Positions 37,112 to 46,491 of a stretch of 64,000 bases of DNA are shown here, piece by piece. Origin of the DNA: Devosia ginsengisoli (GTDB lineage Bacteria > Pseudomonadota > Alphaproteobacteria > Rhizobiales > Devosiaceae); the NCBI RefSeq assembly GCF_007859655.1, contig NZ_CP042304.1, positions 2,604,001 through 2,668,000 on the forward strand, written 5' to 3'. Position 1 is the stretch's first letter. Each line of letters starts with the position of its first letter. A program made the translations under genes and the position numbers. The notes under the pieces are model-generated. The model made no database searches, had not been told where the DNA came from, and was given only the letters and a program-made list of their open reading frames with translations.

Positions 37112-37462
37112 TCAGGTTCCGGCTTGCAAAGCGAGCTGGCAGGACTGCGCCAGCCCGCGGTTGGGCACTTCAGATCCCAGTGGAGTGGCCCATCCTGCTT
37201 TTTCGAGGATGGCCCGACGGCTCGAGGCATTGGCCGCATTGAACTCGACCAGTACGGCGGCGGCATTGGGGTCGTCGAGCGATCGCTGCACGCAATACGG
37301 GGTCAGGGCAGAGACGACATCGGCGGCCGACTGCTTGGCAGCCAAGTCTCGCGCACTGCCGCCGGTGACCCAGCCGCCCCAGGCAAAGCCAAAAACTGCC
37401 AGGGCAATAGCGCCGACACCCGCACCGTAAAGTGCGGGTTTAGTCCAATCCGGGAGGTTCAC
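37112..37462 (-). CDS. Membrane-anchored hypothetical protein
   Basis: A 116-residue protein with one N-terminal membrane helix (about residues 9-35, ALYGAGVGAIALAVFGFAWGGWVTG) and a soluble part with two Cys (PYCVQRSLDDPNAAAVLVEFNAANASSRRAILEKAGWAT). This matches a family of alphaproteobacterial hypothetical proteins. No function is known. Confidence 0.7.
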   Translation of the reverse strand: MNLPDWTKPALYGAGVGAIALAVFGFAWGGWVTGGSARDLAAKQSAADVVSALTPYCVQRSLDDPNAAAVLVEFNAANASSRRAILEKAGWATPLGSEVPNRGLAQSCQLALQAGT

Positions 37463-37557
37463 GAGAAAGCCGATCTGTATCGGGAAAACGCGCGGGATAG
37501 CGCGCCGGGTTCAGCTTAGCAGGTTGTTCGGGCATTGACGAACGCCGATCCTGACGT

Positions 37558-37824
37558 TCAGGACAGCGTCGACTTCACGCCCGAATTGCGATCATTGAGG
37601 ATCGCCTCTTCAAGATCTCCGGCGGTGACGGGCAAGGCTTCGATGCGCCCCGGATAGCGCAACAGAATGCTCAATGTTGTTCGGCGCGCGTCCCACATGA
37701 CGTCGAGCTGTTCCTCTTCAGCAAGAATGTCGAATGTGCCCGCCGCATGCGGCTCCTGCATGCCCGGCATTTTGAAGGGGAAAAGAAACGTCACCGTACG
37801 GCTAGTTGATCGGACGCTGCTCAT
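37558..37824 (-). CDS. Small hypothetical protein
   Basis: An 88-residue protein with a beta-rich pattern (RTVTFLFPFKMPGMQEPHAAGTFDILAEEEQLDVMWDARRTTLSILL). It looks coding, with clear amphipathic strands, but I do not recognise the family. The start at 37824 is chosen over 37887 because the upstream extension is poor. Confidence 0.6.
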   Translation of the reverse strand: MSSVRSTSRTVTFLFPFKMPGMQEPHAAGTFDILAEEEQLDVMWDARRTTLSILLRYPGRIEALPVTAGDLEEAILNDRNSGVKSTLS

Positions 37825-37993
37825 GCTTTCCCCCCGAGTCTGGCAATATCCTTGGTGGAAGTCCGCTGCGGACGCGTTCCGCTTCAAAACGTGGATAGTC
37901 TGTCCCCCGCGCCGCTGGGACCAAGGCCGGATAGACTTTGCGTTGGAAGGGAATGATCTTGCTCGGAATAGTCATCGATATTCTCCTTTGGGT

Positions 37994-38176
37994 TCATCTC
38001 GTTATGAGTGCCTCGCGATATCGCAGGGTGCGGACAACATGCAGGACAATCCCGGCAGCAGCGGCCAGTGCCATCACGCCGACCGCTGACATGGCATGAC
38101 GCGTTGGGTCGATCTCGTAAAAGCTAGCGACTGCGAGCAACAACAGGATAACTGAGATCGATCCATCACACCGCAA
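37994..38176 (-). CDS. Possible small membrane protein
   Basis: A 60-residue frame predicts two hydrophobic helices (ISVILLLLAVASFY and AMSAVGVMALAAAAGIVLHVV) with a basic tail. Length and hydrophobicity fit a small inner-membrane protein, but I cannot confirm that it is expressed. Confidence 0.4.
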   Translation of the reverse strand: MRCDGSISVILLLLAVASFYEIDPTRHAMSAVGVMALAAAAGIVLHVVRTLRYREALITR

Positions 38177-38230
38177 GTCAGGGCCGGCCGTCCGGTGCTG
38201 GAGTATCCGCTTTGACGTGCAGCTTGCTAT

Positions 38231-38485
38231 TCATGTGCGTTCTGCCCGAACGAGCGGGAAAGCGTCAGCGTCGTAGAGGCTACGAATTTGAGTGCCGTCG
38301 AAGCGCTGCTCGTCGACTTCCAGCAGGGAGCCGCGCAGCAGGGGCGCCGGCATGTCCTCAATGGCATAGCGCACCGCCTCGGCAGCGGTGGCAAAGCGCC
38401 TATAGCTGACCTGGGCTGACTTATACGGGCTTTTGCTCGGAAAGAGCTCAGCGGCGGCGGCATAGTCGAACCGGATCATCTCCAT
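38231..38485 (-). CDS. Small conserved hypothetical protein
   Basis: An 84-residue protein: IRFDYAAAAELFPSKSP at the start, then YRRFATAAEAVRYAIEDMPAPLLRGSLLEVDEQRFDGTQIRSLYDADAFPL. This pattern recurs in short Rhizobiales proteins of unknown function, often beside stress or chromosomally orphaned genes. ATG has GGAG upstream (aggagaaATGG). Confidence 0.75.
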   Translation of the reverse strand: MEMIRFDYAAAAELFPSKSPYKSAQVSYRRFATAAEAVRYAIEDMPAPLLRGSLLEVDEQRFDGTQIRSLYDADAFPLVRAERT

Positions 38486-38552
38486 TTCTCCTTGTGATTA
38501 TATGATGGCTGAACGATTTCAGTTTTTAAGTCACGCGAAGGCAAGCTACTGA

Positions 38553-38760
38553 TCAGGGAAGTTTGAGGTTGATGGCCACTGCGCGACCGTCCCGTCCATT
38601 TTCGATGTCGTAGGAGATCTTCTGACCCTCACCCAGGCTGGAAAGCCCGGCCCGCTCGACGGCGCTGGCATGGACGAACGCGTCCCTGCTGCCGTCATCT
38701 GGTGCGATGAAACCGAAAACCTTTGGTGGTATTGTAGAATTTGACGGTGCCGCTGGTCAT
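38553..38760 (-). CDS. Cold-shock protein, frameshifted
   Basis: The frame reads TSGTVKFYNTTKGF and, with one base removed from the A4 run (plus strand 38716-38719), continues GFIAPDDGSRDAFVHASAVE and ends AVAINLKLP, 68 residues. Both RNA-binding motifs (KGFGFI, DAFVH) are restored, giving a typical CspA-family nucleic-acid chaperone. As sequenced, the frame terminates just after the break. Confidence 0.82.
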
Positions 38761-39200
38761 GCGCTGCTCTTTCAATGCCCTAGCCGATGGCAGGGACTAA
38801 TGCCTCGCCGCGGAATGCAGCAGGGGATAAGCGTTCACAAAATCAGAGGGATCGCCAAGCAACCGGCTGTGCCGGGGGATCAGGTCGCCTTGGAGGCTGG
38901 AAACGTATCATAACATGTGGATATGCAATGCGCGATTTGCAAGGCGGCACCCTGCCAACTTCGAACTTCTGAAAATAAACCTGCAATCACACAAGCGCCC
39001 CATGATCCGCCTATCATTGGGGCGACTGGGTAAATGCAGGGCCAACGCCACCCGACAATGATCCAGCGGAGCGGTGGCTTCATGTCCGCTTTGGCGACGC
39101 GAAATAGGTGTTCGAAAGGCATGAACGGGGGCGCACGGCGGAACGGCATGAGATCGGCGATTCGCGCCGGATCAGCTCGAGTGGTGTCGTATCGCTCAGA
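38761..39200. other. Region without a recognised gene
   Basis: These 440 bp lie between the cold-shock gene and the DUF3829 gene. Base composition is more AT-rich around 38900-39000. A minus-strand frame at 38880-39149 lacks a convincing start or domain. I see no strong terminator or repeat. Confidence 0.5.
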
Positions 39201-40271
39201 CTAATTCAGAAACTGCAGCCCACTGCGCGAAAGTCCACTGCTTGCCGACACCATCGAGAAGTATATCTGGGCAACCTGGCCAACCTGTTGTCCGGAGCCA
39301 TCAAAGTCGCGCCCTTGGCTTCGGGCCAGCGATTCCTGCAGGACGAGCAGGCTGGACAGGAACTGCCGCGGCAGATCTTTGAAGTCCTCGATTTCCTCGG
39401 GAGTCTCCGCGGCGAAGCGTTCGAACAGATCGACCGCCTCGGCATATTCCTCCACAGCAGGATCGAACAGCGCCAGGTCGACCACCACGTCTACAGGTTT
39501 CGCGACGCCGGAGATAATCTCGTCGAATTCCTCGCCCGACGTATTCGGGCCGATGCCGTCAAGCATCTGCTCGAACGTGTCGGGGTCGATTGGCGTGGGT
39601 CGCGTTTGTGGGAAAAGATCGACGACCTGGTTGGCGGCGTGCATGACCTGGGCGGTCTGCCAGGCTAGCGACCGTCCCTCGCGTTCCTCCATCGCCGTCA
39701 TCTCCTGCCGTTCCACCTCGCGGACGAACGGGCGCAATTCCCGAAGCATCGCTTCACGCTCCGTCAGAAACGCGGCGACGAGCGGTACCATCTGAGCATG
39801 CAATGCGCGCCCCTCGGTCATTGCGTCGGTCCGATACAACTCCCGTTCATAATAGTCATTTGCCCGGTTCATGACCGGGAACAAAGCTTCATAGGCATCC
39901 AGGTATCGCGTGATCGTCGAGTCGAGGTCAGGCGTGCTCGGCTCGAGCGCCGCCCCGCGGCGCGCCGCCTCCAGGAAGCCGGACAGATCGTCGATCGGGT
40001 ACATACCGTCGGAGATGTAGCGTTCCTTTCCCGTCGGTCCGGTCTTTACGTTCACCCAGCCAAGGTAGCGGTCCCAGGAATCGACGGCATGCTCGGTGTA
40101 CTCGGCGATGTCGATATAGAGGTTCGCTTTCTCTATGGCCGACTGGATGTCCTGGGCGGCGTCTTGCGCGTGCGGCATCAGCGACAACATAGCCATCAAT
40201 CCCGCAATCAGCATCGACGCGGAGGGCCAGATAGCGCGGCCTACAAACTGCCAGAGCGATGACGAGCGCAT
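39201..40271 (-). CDS. DUF3829 (YiiG-like) exported protein
   Basis: A 356-residue helical protein resembling E. coli YiiG (DUF3829). An N-terminal hydrophobic stretch (residues about 15-35) acts as signal or anchor. The body has WDRYLGWVNVKTGPTGKERYISDGMY, LDAYEALFPVMNRANDYYER and VEREMTAMEE-type helices. ATG at 40271 is preferred for its upstream GGAG; the frame allows 40283. The family has no established function. The following 254 bp to 40525 hold nothing clear. Confidence 0.75.
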   Translation of the reverse strand: MRSSSLWQFVGRAIWPSASMLIAGLMAMLSLMPHAQDAAQDIQSAIEKANLYIDIAEYTEHAVDSWDRYLGWVNVKTGPTGKERYISDGMYPIDDLSGFLEAARRGAALEPSTPDLDSTITRYLDAYEALFPVMNRANDYYERELYRTDAMTEGRALHAQMVPLVAAFLTEREAMLRELRPFVREVERQEMTAMEEREGRSLAWQTAQVMHAANQVVDLFPQTRPTPIDPDTFEQMLDGIGPNTSGEEFDEIISGVAKPVDVVVDLALFDPAVEEYAEAVDLFERFAAETPEEIEDFKDLPRQFLSSLLVLQESLARSQGRDFDGSGQQVGQVAQIYFSMVSASSGLSRSGLQFLN

Positions 40272-40524
40272 GAACTGCTCCATTGAGAGAGAGGAAGGAC
40301 GTCGTGCGACGCGCGCTCATTGTAGTCAGCCTTGCGCAAAACGGCTTGGACGCGGACGAAGCATCGCCCGGCCTGAGACGAACAGAGTGCACGGCCTGAG
40401 CCTTGACGGCTTCCGAGGACAGAATCGTCACGGGTGTCGCTCTCTAGTGCCGCATCATGTGCCTGGCGGCGAAAGGCTGCGACCAGAACCAGTCCCAACG
40501 CCAGAAGGCAGGCAACTCCCACAC

Positions 40525-41180
40525 TTACCGGGGTGTCCAGCACGGTTCGGGCAGCGATGGCATGGCGAGCATGCCATTGGCGGCGAGCAGTATAACCACG
40601 AGCCCGATGGCCACGGCAGCCGTGGTGCCTATTTCGTTAACGAAGAACCTCAGCGTCGGAGGATCACGATCAAGAACGCAGTTCCTGGGATTCGCGGGAT
40701 CGTAATAGACGGTTACCTCGGCAGTACGCGGATATCGCTCCGGCATCTCCGCCAGGTGAACATTGCTGGGGTCGTCGCCGAGGTGGATGAGTGTGCCTTG
40801 GAATTTTCTCTCACCGACATTGAAGGCATAGCGGATGAAGGCAAAGTTCCGGACTTCATCGACCTGCACATATCGTCGCTGTCAGCTATTCGGGAGACCT
40901 TCCTTGCCTGCGTTTCTGAGTATCCGACCCTTCGCCGAGGCCATTTGCTGGCGACGGCGACGTCACGCCATTTGACGAGGAAGGCGAGCAAGATAACGCC
41001 GTCGATCGCCAATGCACAGGTCGAAGAAGAGCCCGGTCTCTCATTCGTCCCTCGCGGTCCAGAAAAAAGCGGATTGACCAGATCTGCCTGATCTTCAATG
41101 CGCGTTTGGCGCCAACCTGCCTGCCAGCGTTCCACGCAGGTCTCCCTGCCGCAGCAGGGTCCGTACTGTAAGATACCCAT
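40525..41180 (-). pseudogene. DUF3592 protein, disrupted
   Basis: The N-terminal frame (from MGILQYGPCCGRETC) reaches a membrane helix ALAIDGVILLAFLVKW and WP, then shifts to SAKGRILRNAGKEGLPNS, meets an in-frame TGA, and continues YVQVDEVRNFAFIRYAFNVGERKFQG. The end holds VTVYYDPANPRNCVLDRDPP and a second helix, the DUF3592 signature. One indel plus one stop separate the parts, so the gene is disrupted or mis-sequenced. Confidence 0.6.
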
Positions 41181-41306
41181 TGTTGTATTTCTCCATCGGC
41201 CAAAGCGGCCGCAGGAGGAACGACTATGGCAGCCGGACCGGTGGCGAGTGCCGGCCCCATTCCTGCCACCGGGGCGCCGCTTCCCATGATCCACCCCCTT
41301 AAGCTG

Positions 41307-41344
41307 TTGACGTTCGTTCAATACATCGATAATCGTCGATATAT
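41307..41344 (+). promoter_or_regulatory. Candidate ArsR promoter/operator
   Basis: A TTGACG -35-like hexamer (41307) is followed by GATAAT (41328). An imperfect 24-bp palindrome at 41321-41344 (ATCGA/TCGAT core with 6-bp centre) overlaps the arsR start. This position is typical for ArsR autorepression. Confidence 0.5.
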
Positions 41345-41699
41345 GGAATCAACTCACGCTATCGAAGTCTTCGCCGCCTTGTCCCAGTCCACCCGTCTGG
41401 ACGTGTTCCGTTTGCTGATGGAGCACGAACCCCAGGGCCTGCCTGCTGGTGAGATCGCGCGACGCATGGACGTGCCGCAGAACACAATGTCCAGCCACTT
41501 GGCCATCCTGACTCGCGCCGGCCTGATCGAATCCGAGCGTCACAGCCGCTCGATCGTCTACCGCGCCGTCGTCGATCGCGTTCGCGAAATCGCGAGCTTC
41601 CTGGTGCAGGACTGTTGCGGCGGTCGCCCGGATCTGTGTGAGCCGCTCGTCGCCGAATTCACCCCGTGCTGCTCTCCGAAGGAGTCGAGCCATGTCTGA
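41343..41699 (+). CDS. arsR: ArsR arsenite-responsive repressor
   Basis: A 118-residue winged helix: AIEVFAALSQSTRLDVFRLLMEHEPQGLPAGEIARRMDVPQNTMSSHLAILTRAGLIESERHSRSIVYRA is the ArsR HTH. The likely As(III) site is C-terminal: DCCGGRPDLC plus FTPCC, not the N-terminal CVC of E. coli ArsR. That arrangement is common in alphaproteobacterial ars operons. It starts the operon; its stop overlaps arsC. Confidence 0.92.
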   Translation: MESTHAIEVFAALSQSTRLDVFRLLMEHEPQGLPAGEIARRMDVPQNTMSSHLAILTRAGLIESERHSRSIVYRAVVDRVREIASFLVQDCCGGRPDLCEPLVAEFTPCCSPKESSHV

Positions 41700-42219
41700 A
41701 CGCGTCTACAACGTCCTGTTTCTCTGCACCGGCAATTCAGCCCGTTCGATTCTTGGCGAGGCCATCCTCAACCATGTCGGCCAAGGCCGCTTCAAGGCCT
41801 ACTCAGCAGGCTCCACGCCGAAGAACGCAGTGCACCCGATGACGCTGGAAACTCTGGCTAAGGTAGGCATTCCGACCGAGCGGTTGCGCTCCAAGGCATG
41901 GGACGAATTTGTCGTACCGGGCGCGCCGAAGATGGACTTCATCTTCACGGTTTGCGACAACGCCGCCGGCGAGACGTGCCCGATCTGGCCGGGTCAACCG
42001 ATGACCGCGCATTGGGGCATCGAAGATCCCGCAGCGGTCGACGGCCCGGAGTTCAAGCAGCGCGCCGCCTTTGTGGACGCTCTCCGCTATCTCCGCAATC
42101 GCATCGGCGCCTTCATCAACCTGCCGATCGCCAGCATCGACCGCATGGCGCTGAACTCGAGGCTCGAGGGCATCGGCGCAATGGACGGCACCACCACCAA
42201 GTCTTCCAGGGTCGCGTAG
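41692..42219 (+). CDS. arsC: Arsenate reductase, LMW phosphatase type
   Basis: A 175-residue protein with the CX5R phosphatase loop FLCTGNSARSILGEA near the N-terminus and further Cys at FTVCDNAAGETCP, used as the redox relay in thioredoxin-linked ArsC. It reduces As(V) to As(III) for efflux. The start ATG overlaps the arsR stop by 8 bp. Confidence 0.93.
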   Translation: MSERVYNVLFLCTGNSARSILGEAILNHVGQGRFKAYSAGSTPKNAVHPMTLETLAKVGIPTERLRSKAWDEFVVPGAPKMDFIFTVCDNAAGETCPIWPGQPMTAHWGIEDPAAVDGPEFKQRAAFVDALRYLRNRIGAFINLPIASIDRMALNSRLEGIGAMDGTTTKSSRVA

Positions 42220-42225
42220 GCATCC

Positions 42226-43287
42226 ATGTCCATTTTCGAACGCTACCTGACCCTTTGGGTCGCGATCTGCATCGTCGTTGGGATCGCCGCCGGCCACTTC
42301 TTTCCCGCCGTGTTCCAGGGCCTGGGCTCGTTCGAGTATGCCCAGGTGAACATCCCCATGGCGTTGCTCATCTGGCTGATGGTCATCCCTATGCTGGTCC
42401 GCATCGATTTCATGAGCCTGCGCCAAGTGGGCTCCTACTGGCGTGGCATCGGCGTTACCGTCTTCATCAATTGGGCCATAAAGCCGTTCTCGATGGCGCT
42501 CTTGGGTTGGCTCTTCATAGGTTGGCTGTTCCGACCGATGCTTCCCGAGGTGCAGATCGACAGCTATATCGCGGGCCTGATAATCCTTGCCGCAGCCCCG
42601 TGCACCGCAATGGTCTTTGTGTGGTCGAACCTGGTACGCGGCGAGCCCCACTTCACCTTGTCCCAGGTGGCGCTGAACGACGCGATCATGGTCGTTGCAT
42701 TCGCACCCATTGTGGGGCTGCTGCTGGGGTTGTCCGCGATCACGGTTCCTTGGGACACGCTGCTGCTCTCGGTCGGTCTGTACATCGTCGTGCCGGTCAT
42801 CGCCGCCCAGCTATATAGGAGCTGGCTCCTAGCCAATGGCGGCATCAACGCCATGAACCGGGTGCTGTCCGTCCTGCAGCCGATGTCCATCGGCGCGCTC
42901 CTGCTGACGCTCGTTATGCTCTTTGGTTTTCAAGGCGAGCAGATCATCGCGCAACCCACCGTCATCCTCCTCCTGGCCGTTCCCATCCTGATCCAGGTCT
43001 ATTTCAACTCAGGCTTGGCCTACATCCTGAACCGGATCTCCGGAGAGCAGCACTGCGTCGCCGGGCCGTCCGCGCTGATCGGTGCCTCGAACTTCTTCGA
43101 GCTTGCCGTCGCCGCGGCCATCGCCCTGTTCGGCTTCAACTCCGGTGCGGCCCTCGCGACAGTCGTCGGCGTTCTCGTCGAGGTGCCGGTCATGCTGTCC
43201 GTGGTCTGGATCGTGAACCGGTCAAAAGGCTGGTACGAACGCGGTGTCGCCGTCCGTCACAACACCGAAACGAGGGCTGCCGAATGA
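42226..43287 (+). CDS. acr3: Arsenite efflux transporter ACR3
   Basis: A 353-residue, ten-helix transporter of the ACR3 family. PMALLIWLMVIPMLVRIDF, LAAAPCTAMVFVWSNLV (with the essential Cys) and GASNFFELAVAAAIALFGFNSGAALATVVGVLVEVPVML are diagnostic. It exports As(III) using the proton motive force. It lies 6 bp after arsC and overlaps the next arsC by ATGA. Confidence 0.96.
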   Translation: MSIFERYLTLWVAICIVVGIAAGHFFPAVFQGLGSFEYAQVNIPMALLIWLMVIPMLVRIDFMSLRQVGSYWRGIGVTVFINWAIKPFSMALLGWLFIGWLFRPMLPEVQIDSYIAGLIILAAAPCTAMVFVWSNLVRGEPHFTLSQVALNDAIMVVAFAPIVGLLLGLSAITVPWDTLLLSVGLYIVVPVIAAQLYRSWLLANGGINAMNRVLSVLQPMSIGALLLTLVMLFGFQGEQIIAQPTVILLLAVPILIQVYFNSGLAYILNRISGEQHCVAGPSALIGASNFFELAVAAAIALFGFNSGAALATVVGVLVEVPVMLSVVWIVNRSKGWYERGVAVRHNTETRAAE

Positions 43288-43706
43288 GCGTCACGATCTA
43301 TCACAACCCCCAATGCGGCACCTCCCGGAACACCCTTGCCATGATCCGTCAGTCGGGTGTCGAACCGACCGTCATCGAATACCTCAAGACCCCGCCGACC
43401 CGTGACCGCATAGTCGGGCTCGTTTCGGCTGCTGGTATTTCGCTGCGGGATGCATTGCGGAAGAAGGATACGCCCTTCGAAGAGCTGGGGCTGGCAGATC
43501 CCTCCAAGACCGATGACGAGCTGCTTGATGCTATCGAACAGCACCCCATCCTGCTTAACCGTCCGTTCGTCGAAACATCGATCGGCACGCGCCTGTGCCG
43601 TCCCTCCGAGGCCGTGCTCGACATCCTTGAGAACCCCAACATCGGGCCGTTCACTAAGGAGGACGGCGAGGTCATTCTCGACGCCGAAGGAAAGCGTATT
43701 GTCTGA
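43284..43706 (+). CDS. arsC: Arsenate reductase, glutaredoxin type
   Basis: A 140-residue ArsC of the E. coli plasmid R773 family: [21 protein letters not shown] holds catalytic C11, and [11 protein letters not shown] the conserved Arg. It depends on glutathione/glutaredoxin, unlike the unrelated ArsC encoded 1.6 kb upstream. Having both makes reduction possible with either thiol system. Confidence 0.94.
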   Translation: MSVTIYHNPQCGTSRNTLAMIRQSGVEPTVIEYLKTPPTRDRIVGLVSAAGISLRDALRKKDTPFEELGLADPSKTDDELLDAIEQHPILLNRPFVETSIGTRLCRPSEAVLDILENPNIGPFTKEDGEVILDAEGKRIV

Positions 43707-44394
43707 TCTGCCCAACGTTGTGCCAGCCGCCTTCCATGTTCCCGATTTCTCTCAGCTCATCACTCCCGCTCTTGGACATAAGCCGCGGATTCTGATGCTC
43801 TACGGCTCGCTGCGGGAACGCTCCTGCAGCCGGTTCTTGACCTTCGAAGCGCAGCGTCTCCTGGAGGCTTTCGGCGCCGAGGTGCGGGTCTTCCATGCGA
43901 ACGGGCTGCCGCTGCCAAACGATGCACCCGATACCCATCCCAAGGTTCAGGAGCTGCGTGACGCCATGCTGTGGTCCGAAGGCCAGGTCTGGACGTCGCC
44001 GGAGCGGCACGGCGCAATGTCAGCAGTGCTGAAGTCGCAGATCGACTGGATACCCCTTCCCGGCGGTGCCATCCGTCCGACGCAGGGGAGAACCTTGGCG
44101 GTCATGCAAGTTTCGGGCGGATCCCAATCGTTCAACGCCGTGAACCAGATGCGCGTCCTTGGCCGCTGGATGAGGATGGTCACCATCCCCAACCAATCGT
44201 CGGTGGCCAAGGCTTTCCAGGAGTTCGACGAGGACGGCCGCATGAAACCGTCATCCTATTACGATAGGGTGATCGACGTCATGGAAGAGCTTGTGAAGTT
44301 CACGCTGATCAACCGTGGCGTCTCCGGATACCTGACCTCCCGCTATAGCGAGCGCAAGGAGCAGCTGCCAAACTCGAGGAGCGGGTCGGCCTGA
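43699..44394 (+). CDS. arsH: ArsH, FMN reductase / organoarsenical oxidase
   Basis: A 231-residue NADPH-dependent FMN reductase: [37 protein letters not shown] (flavodoxin-like P-site), [21 protein letters not shown], and [30 protein letters not shown] are typical of ArsH. It oxidises trivalent methylarsenicals and may relieve oxidative stress. TTG at 43699 overlaps the arsC stop; no better start is in frame. Confidence 0.93.
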   Translation: MSDLPNVVPAAFHVPDFSQLITPALGHKPRILMLYGSLRERSCSRFLTFEAQRLLEAFGAEVRVFHANGLPLPNDAPDTHPKVQELRDAMLWSEGQVWTSPERHGAMSAVLKSQIDWIPLPGGAIRPTQGRTLAVMQVSGGSQSFNAVNQMRVLGRWMRMVTIPNQSSVAKAFQEFDEDGRMKPSSYYDRVIDVMEELVKFTLINRGVSGYLTSRYSERKEQLPNSRSGSA

Positions 44395-44411
44395 AGTCGA
44401 TCTAAGATACG

Positions 44412-45626
44412 ATGGCCGATACCTATTCCACCGCCAGCTGCATCTGGGCACTCGGCGTCACCCAGATCATCGGGTATGGCACGCTGTACTATAGCTTCAG
44501 CATCCTGGCGCCTGGCATCGCCGTCGATCTCAGCGTGGCAGTGGAATGGATCTACGGCTGCATTTCGCTGGCATTGCTGGCTGGCGGCCTGATTTCGCCA
44601 TGGGCCGGTGGCCTGGCCGACCGGATCGGTGCCGGCAAGGTCATGTCGATTGGCTCGATCGGGGCTGCGGCCGCGCTCGCGGTATGCGGCCTGGCCGGCA
44701 GCACGATCGCTTTCCTGGCCGGCATGATCCTGGTCGAGCTGACATCGGCTTTCGTGCTCTATTCGACGGCGTTTGCCTTCCTCGCGCAGACCACCGGGAC
44801 GCGGGCGCAACGCAGTATCACGTACCTGACGCTGATCGCCGGTTTCGCCTCTACGATCTTCTGGCCGCTGACGACTTGGCTGCTGCACGGTATAGACTGG
44901 CATCAGGTTTACTTCCTGTTTGCGGGCCTGAATCTGGCCGTCTGCCTACCGCTGCACCTCTGGTTGTCCCGCTTCGCCCGGATCGCCGCCGCCGGGCCCG
45001 TGGAAACTGAGGAAGTGTCTTCGCCGATGGTGATCGGCAACGCCAATTTTGTGTTTGTCCTGATCGTGCTCGGGTTCTCGCTGGCCGGCTTCGTCTCGGC
45101 GGCGACGCTGTTCCACTTGGTGCCCATGCTCGGGTTACTCGGACTTGGGACCGCGGGCGTGTGGGTGGCGTCGCTGCTCGGGCCCGCGCAGGTCGCCAGC
45201 CGCCTGATCAACATGACGTTCGGTAAGGACCTGCCAGCCACCATACTAGCGGTCGTTTCGGCCATTGCTATGCCGCTGGCGCTGGGCACCTTGGCGCTGT
45301 CCTCACCGTCGACCGCCGGTGCCATCGCGTTTGCCATCGTCTTCGGTCTTGGCACCGGCCTATTTAGCATTGTGTCGGGCACGCTGCCGCTGGCGATCTT
45401 CGGCAAGGCCGGGTTCGGCAAACGCCTTGGCTGGATCGGAATGGGTCGCCTCGGGTTGTCAGCGCTGGCACCGTTCGCCCTGTCTTTCGCGCTCGGGGCC
45501 ATCGGTCCGAAGTCATCGCTGTGGATCCTGGCAGGAGCCGGGCTGCTGTGCGTCGGCGTTTTCGCCGAGGTCTGGCGCCGCTGTCGTCCAGTTGGATCAA
45601 CAGTGGCGAGTTCGTCAATTCGCTAA
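44412..45626 (+). CDS. MFS transporter of the ars operon (ArsK-like)
   Basis: A 404-residue, twelve-helix major facilitator with the loop motif GGLADRIGAGKVMSIGS after helix 2. It lies 17 bp after arsH as the last operon gene. In related Rhizobiales a MFS protein at this place, ArsK, exports arsenite and trivalent organoarsenicals; ArsJ is the other ars-linked MFS but is paired with a GAPDH gene, absent here. ArsK is therefore the better guess. Confidence 0.75.
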   Translation: MADTYSTASCIWALGVTQIIGYGTLYYSFSILAPGIAVDLSVAVEWIYGCISLALLAGGLISPWAGGLADRIGAGKVMSIGSIGAAAALAVCGLAGSTIAFLAGMILVELTSAFVLYSTAFAFLAQTTGTRAQRSITYLTLIAGFASTIFWPLTTWLLHGIDWHQVYFLFAGLNLAVCLPLHLWLSRFARIAAAGPVETEEVSSPMVIGNANFVFVLIVLGFSLAGFVSAATLFHLVPMLGLLGLGTAGVWVASLLGPAQVASRLINMTFGKDLPATILAVVSAIAMPLALGTLALSSPSTAGAIAFAIVFGLGTGLFSIVSGTLPLAIFGKAGFGKRLGWIGMGRLGLSALAPFALSFALGAIGPKSSLWILAGAGLLCVGVFAEVWRRCRPVGSTVASSSIR

Positions 45627-46491
45627 AATGAAGTCCGCTTCCTTGTCGTTGGCTGCAAAGCGGGAAGTCTGCAGACCGCCCCGGTATTGCCGGATAGGAA
45701 CGTCTGAGCTGGCCATGGGAAGCGGTCGAGCTGCTACCGACCCCGTCGCGGACGAACCAGTCACCACGGTGCTAGTCTGTCGGACGGGTAGAATCGAAGA
45801 GGTGATGTGGAGCTGAGGCGCAGAAGGCGGACGCAGCACGCTGGGACGCGAGTTGCAAACTCTTCGCCAACCCTGCCAGGGGCGGACCGATTGATTGCTA
45901 AGCACGGTAGAGTGCCGACGTTCCACGATGGCAAGATCGAGGCCGTCCATCTGACCAAAAGGGATCGAGTAAGGTCAGCGTCGCGATTAACTGACCGGAC
46001 ATCTTCGGCATCGACAAGATCGTGGTCACGGCACGGCCAACCAAGTGATCGACGTCGCGCTAGAAGGATTTAGCCTCCAGAATATCATCGGGGAGCTTTG
46101 GGTCCGCGTCTCGGGCCCTCAGCCCGGCTACGAGGTGTCGAAGGGTGATGTGGAGTTGGAATTGGAGCCGATTTACGGCATCGGCGGCACTCTTCGGCTG
46201 CGGGACGAACAGGTCAGCTGGACTATGCGACGGTCCTTGGGAAAGTAAGCCGAGAGCTAATGTCCGCTTGCACAACCAGATCGCCCAAAGCGGACCGAGG
46301 GTTTCCACCGGTGGATACCGGTCTGTCCGGTTTTGGACAAGGCTCAGGAAAGCGGGCGTCAGTCGAGCGCGCACGACCGCAGCAATGGCTGCCCAGTGCG
46401 TACGATAGAGAACTGAATGGATCGGATGGCCAACGCACCTGTCCGTAACGACCGATCTACCCTTGACGAAATCAAGAAAGATCCACCGAAC
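45627..46491. other. Decayed region after the ars operon
   Basis: These 865 bp have no intact gene. Between about 45,930 and 46,248 the plus strand reads pieces of one protein in different frames (VSVAIN, stop, PDIFGIDKIVVTARPTK, stop, then VIDVALEGFSLQNIIGELWVRV to RDEQVSWTMRRSLGK). I do not recognise that family. A GTCCGCTT/AAGCGGAC hairpin lies at 46262-46296. Confidence 0.5.
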
